Of a stretch of DNA of 64,000 bases, positions 57,068 to 64,000 are shown one piece after another. Under the pieces are notes generated by a model. That model saw only the letters and a program-made list of their open reading frames with translations. It was not told where the DNA came from and made no database searches. Both the position numbers and the translations under genes were made by a program. Within the stretch, counting starts at the first letter, position 1; each line of letters opens with the position of its first letter. This stretch comes from Ctenosaura bakeri (lineage: Eukaryota > Chordata > Lepidosauria > Squamata > Iguanidae): positions 682,001 to 746,000 of the forward strand of contig CAOLHI010001311.1 in the NCBI GenBank assembly GCA_948474755.1, read 5' to 3'.

Positions 57068-57840
57068 GAAATATAGAAATGTAGGGTCCTACACTTGGGC
57101 AGAAAAAATGAAAGTCACAAGTATAATACGGATGTGGAATGTGTGGCTGCATAGCAGTATGTATGAAAAGGATCTAGGAGTCTTGGTAAATCTCAAGCTG
57201 AACATGAGTCAGCAATGTGACGCAGCAGCCAAGAACGCAAACGTGATTCTTGGTTGCATCAATAGGAGTATGGTGTCTAGATCAAGGGAGGTAATGGTAC
57301 CACTCTATTCTGCATTGTTAAGGCCTCATTTTGAATACTGTGTCCAGTTCTGGGCACCTCAGTTCAAGAAGGATGTCGACAAGCTGGAACGTGTCCAGAG
57401 GAGGACAAACAAAATGGTGAAGGGTCTGGAAGCCATGCCCTATGAAGAACGCCTTAGGGAGCTGGGTATGTTTAGTCTGCAGAAGAGAAGATTAAGAAGG
57501 GACATGATAGCCATGTTTAAATATTTGAAGAGATGTCATGTTGAGGAGGGAGCACGCTTGTTCTCTACTGCTCCAGACACTAGGACAAGGAGTAATGGAT
57601 TCAAGGTGCAGGAAAGGAGATTCCACCTGAACCTCAGGAAGAACTTCCTGACGGTCAGAGCTGTCCAGTAGTGGAATACGCTGCCTGGGAGTGTAGTGGA
57701 GTCTCTTTCTTTGGAGGTTTTTAAGCAGAAGCTGGATGGCCATCTGTTGGGAATGCTTTGATGTGTGTTCCTGCTTAGCAGGGGGTTGGACTCGATGGCC
57801 CCTGGGGTCTCTTCCAACTGTATTCTATGATTCTATGATT
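57068..57840 (+). mobile_element. CR1 LINE ORF2 C-terminus and 3' end
   Basis: Starts near AATGTAGGGTCCTACACTTG. The frame to 57671 includes LGVLVNLKLNMSQQCDAAAK, SREVMVPLYSALLRPHFEYC, VQFWAPQFKKDVDKLER and HLNLRKNFLTVRAVQ, then a TAG stop where other copies have a Gln or Arg codon before W-N. The 3' UTR (GGAGGTTTTTAAGCAGAAGC, GGGGTTGGACTCGATGGCCC) ends in the (ATTCTATG)n tail. 5'-truncated and inactive. Confidence 0.93.
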
Positions 57841-57857
57841 CTGCCACCTTGGGCTCT

Positions 57858-58145
57858 CCTTGCTGAGGAAGGAGCTTCCTTCCTTCCCAAGCTGAGTGAG
57901 GTGCATGGCTCTGTCCGCCTCCTCTTTCGCATGACTCTCTTGGCCAAGGAAGGAGACTCCCTCCCTGACTGAAAGAGCTGCATGGCTCTGTGCAGCCAGG
58001 AACCCATATCTCTCTCACCCAAGGAAGGAATCTCCCCCCTTCCTCAGTCAACAGAGATGTGGGAATCTCAGCTGCATGGAGACATGCACTTCTCTCAGCC
58101 AAGGAAGTAGTCTCATTCCTTCCTCAACCAAGCAACGTGCTTGTT
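57858..58145. repeat. Degenerate tandem array of hairpin units (array H3)
   Basis: About four units of 75-82 bp, each with GCCAAGGAAGGAG...CTCCCTCCCT (or AAGGAAGGA...TCCTTCC), which can pair, followed by a GCTGCATGGCTCTGT-like spacer. Resembles arrays H1 and H2 in design, not closely in sequence. Confidence 0.55.
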
Positions 58146-59559
58146 TCCATGCAACAGGGCCTCCTTCCAGCTAGGGTATCCTGAGGGAGCTTTTGGGAAC
58201 TTGGCACAGGCCGTCTACTTTTCTTCTGCCCTGGTCTTCATCCACAGAGTGCCTGGTGTGGTGATTTTGTGGGAGCTGGCAGCCTGCTACAAGGAAGTGG
58301 CAAGGAAAGCATGAGAAAGGACACCAGCTTGTGGTGGCAGTCATGGCCCTGGAGCCCTGGGCATTCAACATGTAGCTTTTCACCCTCTAGCTGGCCCTGA
58401 CCTTGGAGGGAAATAAGCTGTGTCCCAATATGTAGGGCTGTCTTACACACTTCAATGCAATGTAGATTTCAAATGAATGAGAATGTCATCATAACATGAG
58501 GATAAAATAGCTGCAGATAATGCACGGAAGAAATCACAGCAAACAACCCTGTTCATCAGTAACTTTCTATTTGACCCAGACAACGTCTTTTAATGTGTGA
58601 CCAATCAGAAACATTAATAATCAAACACATAAATAAATAATGCAGGGAAGAGAAATGCTATAGCATAATGCTATACTATACTATAATGCTATAAGAGAAA
58701 TGATATATATTCTTTATTTCAATAAATCTACCGATTGTCTTTTCCAAAGTGAAGAGCTATTCCTGTTTACCATTTGAAAATGAACTTAATAGCCCCTGCC
58801 AGTGTTTAAAATAATAAGCATAGCATTGTTTCTGAAAATTAATTACAGCTACAGTTACAGTTAATTTTTAAGGGTTCCATAAAATCTAGCATACTTTCTC
58901 CCATTTAAAGAGGGGTCTTTTCATAAACTAATCAGTCCAATTGGAGTCCCATGACTGAACTTTTTGTCTTCCTTTTATCTTAGCCAACACTGAAGTTCAC
59001 AACACTATAAAAATAGCTGCTAGTCTAGATAAAAACAGTAACTATGGAAAAATGATGCTAATATCCTGAGAGTTATATTGGAATAGCTATGCTCCAAATT
59101 CTATTTAAAACCTTCCACCCTACAGGAATGGAAGATTTACTGTCCCCTGGTTGTGAGTTACTAAACACAAAAGGAATGCCAGAAGAATCAATCCTCATTA
59201 CAGAGATTTCCCTTTACAAAGAGAATGTGGGGGTCCTTGGCTGGCAGAGTGCAGAAATTCCATCTCTCATATCACTGAAAACTCTGCTCTGTTGCTGAAA
59301 AGAACCAATCATTATCAGTAGATAACATCATGAAAGTTACTGAATAGATCTGTTCTCTGCAAGTATGTTCTAAATCGGATGTGAGGAGGAAGAGGAACGC
59401 AAAGCAGAAATGACTGCTGGACATGTAGTGATAGAATTTCAAGTATAACCTTTCAGAGACATTTAGGTGACAGTGGTATTAAAAACAAAGGGATTTGTTT
59501 TTGTGCTCAAATACCTGTGTTAAAAAGAGGAATTCACTTTCTCCTCTATCCAGAGCAGT
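58146..59559. other. No gene or repeat recognised
   Basis: GC-richer until about 58440, then AT-rich with a local CTATAATGCTATA duplication at 58658-58695. No coding signal. Confidence 0.4.
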
Positions 59560-59882
59560 ACAATAGAATATATCCTCAAACTGTCCAAATTTGGAAGGGA
59601 CAGTCCCAAATGATCCTCTGTCATCCCACTTTTTCAGCTGGTCTTAAAATGTTCCAATTTTTCTTTCCTCTTCCCGCTTTTCTTTTTATCATCAGCTTAC
59701 TTTGAATACTTCAAACTGAGTTCAAAGTGCAAAAGTAGTTTGCATTCAATTAATTCAGTGGGAGGAGGAGGAGAGGATTTTGCCTTCCAAGTAGGCTGGG
59801 GAGGGGGGAGAAATAAAACTGCTGCAGCCTTGACTAACTTGACTAGCTTCATTAGTAGCTTTTCCCATCTTGACCACACTCT

Positions 59883-60512
59883 GGCCCTTTTCGCATTGAG
59901 ACGGCTCGCACGAGAAGGCTCCTCCGGGAAGCTGCCGTTTCCCCCCCCCTTCCTTCCACAGGCGAAGGAACGAGGGGGGAAGAGGCAGCCTCGCGCGAGC
60001 CGCCCTCCCCCCAGGCGAAGCAGGAGGCTGTCGCGTCCCCCCCACTCGCGCGAAGCAGGAGGCTGTCGTGTCCCCCCCACTCACGTGAAGCAGGAGGCTG
60101 TCGCGTCTGTCCCCCCCGCTCGCGCGAAGCAGGAGGCTGTCGCGTCCGTACCCCCCGCTTGCACGAAGCAGGAGGCTGTTGCATCCATCCCCCCTGCTCG
60201 CGCGAAGCAGGAGGCTGTCGCATCCGTCGCACTAGCGCCCCGCCCCTTCCTTCCACAGGGGCGGAGGGAAGGAAGCGCGACCAGGCTGCCTCCCCGACGC
60301 TCCGCACAGGAGGTAAGTGCGCATGGGCGCCAGGAGCGTTGCGTGAGCGTGGGTGATTTTCGCTTTGAGGTGAAAATCAAAAAACCTGCGATCGTGCCGC
60401 TGCAGCCCCGTGAGCGCAGCGGAAGTGGGAGTGCGTCGTGCAGAGCGACGCTCCCACTCCCGCGAGGCTCACGGGGCTGTTGCGCGACAGAAAGCCCATG
60501 CGAAAAGGGCCT
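59883..60512. mobile_element. GC-rich DNA transposon, family A-like copy A3
   Basis: 630 bp, extremely CpG-rich. Ends GGCCCTTTTCGCATTG and CATGCGAAAAGGGCC, flanked by TCT (59880-59882, 60513-60515). The uninterrupted R1 at about 15455-15465 reads ACCCTCTGAAG at the equivalent place, supporting TCT as the duplicated target. Contains TCCGCACAGGAG|GTAAGT (GTAAGT 60313-60318), matching the GCTCCGCAC...AGGTAAGT block of A1 and A2. Open frames of 258 (plus), 184 and 151 codons (minus) run through it; these reflect lack of stop codons, not a recognised protein. Confidence 0.88.
60014..60235. repeat. GC-rich minisatellite inside A3, six units
   Basis: Six tandem units of about 35-39 bp, core GCGAAGCAGGAGGCTGTCGC followed by GTC and a C run with CGCTCGC. 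The 39-bp units keep frame and would give the 13-residue repeat ARAKQEAVASVPP in the plus-strand open frame. Confidence 0.92.
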
Positions 60513-60744
60513 CTGATGTTGGTTGGCCACATGTGTCCTAGTTTTCATCTCTGAAATGTTGAAAGGTATGACAGAGTAGAAAACGGACAGAAAAATATAG
60601 GTAGGAAAAACAACATAGCAACAAAAGACTGTCAATCCACTTCTTTCAAATTCTAAGACAGTATCCTTTTAAGATACTACAATAACTATTGTATGCAACT
60701 GTAAAAATGACAGAAATTCATCTGAACTAAAAGTGTTCTAGTGG

Positions 60745-60965
60745 GTAGAATGGTGGGCCAAGAATTGGCAAATCCAGGTTCTAATCCCCACTGAACTGTG
60801 ATATTTGCTAGATGAGCTTGGTCCAAGCACTCTCTCCATTGGACTGATCTACCTCACAGGATTGTTGTGAGGATAAAAGTAGAGAGGAGAAATGCTATGC
60901 ATTTCATCTTTGATGAACAAAAGGCAGGATACAAGTGTAACTAACAAGTCATCAGAAGTGCACAG
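60745..60965 (+). mobile_element. MIR-like tRNA-derived SINE
   Basis: CCAGGTTCTAATCCCCACTG is a B-box region, followed by GAGCTTGGTCCAAG and the CORE/3' block CTACCTCACAGGATTGTTGT then GAGGATAAAA. This matches the MIR layout; the A-box region is weak. Confidence 0.78.
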
Positions 60966-62224
60966 TAAATTTCTGGTACGTAAAATAGAATCAGAAAATA
61001 AACTATCTTACAAAGACAAAATATGATGTTGCAAAGTACCAAACAAGAAAAAAAGAATAAAATGGTCTGTACCTAGGCCTTAATTAGTACTAAGGTGAGA
61101 CTAATCAATTTAATATCAACATTTATCAAAAGAGCAAAATTGTAACAACTTAAATTTTAAGTTGTTGCTACTTTAATATTCATTTCTATATTTATAATAT
61201 TATTTACAATGAATTTTTATAATATTCATTTATACCATAAGTAAAGTTTAAAGAATCTGTGCTAAAATTCCTTGGTAATTTGCAGACTTAACTATCCTGA
61301 AATAATATGATTTTATTTGTAATGTTATAAATAAATAAGTTGGAACTTAGTAATTAGAATAGTTCAACACTAGAATAATAGAATTATACTAATAATAATC
61401 TCTTTTAAGGTATCTGGTAAAAGATATAAAATATTTTGAGCAACAAATTTAAAATAGAATTTAAATAATGATTTTAAGTTAAATACATTTATTTAGTAGA
61501 AGCTGTTTGCAACAAGGATGGGAGCCAATTTTTAAATAGCCATAGTTTTTCTTTCATTAATTTAGTTAAGTTTATATTTATAATTGTATAAGAGTCAGTG
61601 GTATTGTTTTTATTGTGATCTACTGTTTTGTATTTTAGATTTGACGGATTGCTTTGTATGATCTTTGTGTGTGTTTTATGCTTTGTGTGTTTATTTTTAA
61701 ATGTTAATAGTAATTATTTGAGATGTGAGAGAGTAAAAAAAAGAGCAAAATAGTGTTTTGTATAATATGCAAAAGAAAATTTGCTAATAAGATTTGCAGT
61801 TGAAAGTTGAAATGAGTAACCCATTTAGGATACAATATTGTATTTTCAATGCATGACCTAGTCTGTAAATCTCTTGTTCAGTCATACTGTGAAGTGCATT
61901 GTTGTTATTCCCATTATAAAGATGATAAATTCAAACTGAGATATAGTGAGTTTCCTTGCCTTGCTCATCCTTTGAAACCCAGTGCACAACAGTCAAATTG
62001 CTGTTCCATTTAATCTATACTACCAATACTCACCGGTTCCAATTCTTCAGAGACCCTTACTGAGAGACAGCAGAGATTGGATATGGCAATTTCTTCCTAC
62101 AAAACATGCATTATGCCACTGATCTATGACCCCTACTGAAGCAACCTTACCAGCAGCTGAACAGCAGAAGGCAAAATGGAAGGTTCAAGCCACTCACATG
62201 ATCACCCTATATTCATGATTATAG
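60966..62224. other. No gene or repeat recognised
   Basis: Very AT-rich (61100-61760). No coding signal. Confidence 0.45.
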
Positions 62225-62990
62225 GGTATCAGTAATTTTATTCAAATATCCCACCTTCTTTCCAAAGATCTCAGGGCAATGTAAAATAAAACCAAGCTGA
62301 CTAATTTAAACAGTGTAAAAATGAAATGATTTTAAATGCTAAAAACAAGCATGACAAGTTGATAGATTAAAACTGGTTTAAAAGTTTTCAAACAATTTAA
62401 AACCCCATACACATGAGGATTTGCATAAAACTAATTAGGTCCCAAAGGCTTTAGCAAACAGCTACATTTTAACTTGGTTCCAGAATGATATCAAGCTGGC
62501 ACTAATCAGCCCTCCAAGGGGAGAGTATTCCATAACTGGGGTGCCACCATGTAGAAGTTTCCATGACCTCCCATAGTTTACAGCCCTGATTGATGGGACA
62601 CAGAGGAGGGTGCATCCAGCGGATCTTTGTCCTTAGGCAGGTATATATATGGAAAAGCATTGCTTGAGATTTAGATGTCTCAAGCCATTTAGGGCTTTAA
62701 ATGTCATTACCAGTACCTTGAATTCAAACTGGAAGCATCTTGCCAGCCTGTGTAAACCCTTTAAAATTAGTTTTATATGGTTTTTGCATGTATTCTGGTC
62801 AGCAGTCTCATTTTATTTTATTTTATTTTTTGCGGTGGTTGCAGTTTCTGAGTTGGCAGCCCCCTGTCGGGTGGATTGCAGTAATCTTAGCAAGAAGTAA
62901 GCAGTATGTGAACTACTGTGGCACAGTTTTTCCTGTGCAGGAAAGGCCACAGCTGGAGGACCAGGTAAGGCTGGAGCCAAGCAACAGAGA
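62225..62990 (-). mobile_element. L2-like LINE 3' region
   Basis: TTTATTCAAATATCCCACCT and TCTCAGGGCAATGTAAAATA at the left, then AGAGTATTCCATAACTGGGG, AGCCATTTAGGGCTTTAAAT, AGTACCTTGAATTCAAACTG and GTGGATTGCAGTAATCTTAG match the order of the long L2 3' region known from reptiles, displayed in reverse. No coding part retained. Confidence 0.7.
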
Positions 62991-63419
62991 CATTAACTTT
63001 CACCCAACGCAATTGTATCAGGCACCAAAGTTCTAGGTCTAAATTTAATTTCTAGTCTTAACTAGAGTAGATGGTAGATACAGCGGAATAGATCAATATG
63101 ATTCATTGAAGTGCTGACTTACTATTCAGCAACTGAGTTCACAGATCTATTCTAACTAGAACTAGCAACTGAATTTAGGGTTAAAATGTACATCTCTAGT
63201 GACTGAATGCCCACCCACTTGGAAGAAAGAGACAGCCTCGCAAATGTATGGGTAAACTAAGATAAAGTTTGAAAAACTAATAGAAGTTTTATTTATTTTT
63301 TTATATTGAAAAACTAATAAAGTTTTATTCACAGCACGGCTACATACTGAGCTATATGCTGAACCAGAACGCCTACTTCCTCTGCAGCATGTCAAGTGAA
63401 AGCAAGCTATACTCTAGAA
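62991..63419. other. No gene or repeat recognised
   Basis: AT-rich, with a duplicated GAAAAACTAATA motif at 63271 and 63308. Confidence 0.4.
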
Positions 63420-63570
63420 CAGTGGTTCTCAACCTGGGGGTCGGAACCCCTTTGGGGGTCGAACAACCATTTCACAGGGGTCGCCGCTCCTCAATCCTGC
63501 CCCCCCTTTTAAAAGAAGGTGGCCTCACAGCCAATGGGAGCAGTGCTTCTGAGACCCCTGTGCTGGGGTT
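63420..63570 (+). mobile_element. hAT-Charlie/SPIN-like terminus
   Basis: CAGTGGTTCTCAACCTGGGG then GTCGGAACCCC, GGGGGTCGAACAACC and CACAGGGGTCGCC follow the known 5' end of SPIN-type hAT elements, a group reported to have moved horizontally among tetrapods including lizards. The far end is missing; homology stops where half a MITE begins. Confidence 0.75.
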
Positions 63571-63648
63571 CAAACTGCAAACCCCAGGATTCCATAGGAT
63601 GGTGAAAGTGGAATAATAGTACTATAACAGTCTAGTGCAGAAATAGCC
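63571..63648. mobile_element. Half of a palindromic MITE, copy P8
   Basis: CAAACTGCAAACCCCAGGAT through GTCTAGTGCAGAAATAGCC equals one arm of P1. The other arm is absent and the break point joins the hAT fragment. Confidence 0.8.
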
Positions 63649-64000
63649 AGGATGACCTTCTCCTCTTGCTTTTGTTGTGCGTGGACCCTTGGCGCTTGCC
63701 ACATGCACGTGTTGTGTTCTTCGCCCTGACTGTCTTGCATTCCTCGCTTTTTATATGTTCAGCGTCTGCACTCCCTTTAAGGGAGAGAGGAAGGGAGGGA
63801 GCGAAACAAAACGCGTCTGCTTCTGCTGCCACCATCTTTCCTCTCTCCCTGTCCTTTCCTCCCTGCGCCTCGTGTAAAATGTGGGCTGTTTCGGCATTGC
63901 CTTTGGGAGTGACTGGCTTTTTGAACTGTGGAAACTCAATATTCAGAACTAGAACTACTGCCTTAATTCTGGCATTGATGGACGCTTTCTGCGCTTAAAA
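63649..64000. other. GC-richer sequence, nothing assigned
   Basis: Contains a few CpGs and a C/T-rich stretch (63835-63865). Frames up to 110 codons lack recognisable domains. Could be transposon interior. Confidence 0.35.

Larger units (their letters stand above)
59560..60580 (+). repeat. Unclassified repeat R1, interrupted by a family A element
   Basis: 59560-59882 and 60513-60580 are the two parts of an R1 copy: GGGACAGTCCCAAATGATCC, TTTCAGCTGGTCTTAAAATG, GTGCAAAAGTAGTTTGCATT, CATCTTGACCACACTCT, then CCTAGTTTTCATCTCTGAAA. The break coincides exactly with element A3. Confidence 0.75.

Noticed and set aside
59697..60635. Frames of 127-258 codons on both strands as possible genes
   Set aside because: They cross the borders of element A3 and its minisatellite and are open on several frames at once, as expected for GC-rich sequence poor in stop codons.

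Overview
The window looks like non-coding DNA from a squamate reptile (lizard or snake), AT-rich, probably intronic or between distant exons. The evidence is the repeat spectrum: CR1, L2-like and L1 LINE remnants; tRNA-headed SINEs with a Bov-B-like 3' tail ending in (AAC)n, typical of the squamate 'Sauria' SINE group; a 5S-rRNA-headed SINE; hAT-Charlie/SPIN-like elements; and many small inverted-repeat DNA transposons (MITEs). The species cannot be named from sequence alone.

Only one segment reads as a real protein-coding exon. Bases 14241-14336 on the minus strand form a 96-nt, phase 1-1 exon encoding one complete EGF-like module (six cysteines) with an AG acceptor and a GT donor. The parent gene therefore runs right to left and its other exons lie outside the window or are not recognisable. 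I could not support any complete gene, RNA gene or CRISPR array. Most other open frames are chance frames in GC-rich transposons, microsatellites or AT-rich background.

Layout: 0-13 kb holds palindromic MITEs, two copies of a GC-rich element (family A), old hAT relics, a SINE and L2/CR1 tails. 13.7-14.8 kb is the EGF exon and its flanking intron. 14.8-18 kb is a nest: an unclassified repeat (R1), an L1 3' half split by a foreign insert that itself contains an L2 tail, ending in a perfect 59-bp foldback. 19-29 kb holds GC-rich family B elements, two putative solo LTRs (one with clear ends and target duplication), a TIR element filled with hairpin units, R1 and CR1. 29-47 kb is mostly unrecognised AT-rich sequence with scattered MITEs, a mariner-like relic and a second hairpin-array element. 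47-58 kb is repeat-rich: a SINE split by a MITE, several CR1 pieces, a 5S SINE, an unidentified LINE 3' end and an LTR-element fragment. 58-64 kb carries family A inside R1, a MIR-like SINE, an L2-like piece and a SPIN-like hAT end fused to half a MITE.

The most interesting structure is the set of MITEs. At least eight palindromic copies and six GC-rich relatives share ends of the form GGCC(C/A)TTTCC and, where the ends are clear, 3-bp target duplications (TTC, CAG, TGA, TTA, TAA, TCT). This suggests a PIF/Harbinger-type mobiliser. The GC-rich members repeatedly carry strong 5' splice-donor-like sequences (AGGTRAG), often just inside the terminus.
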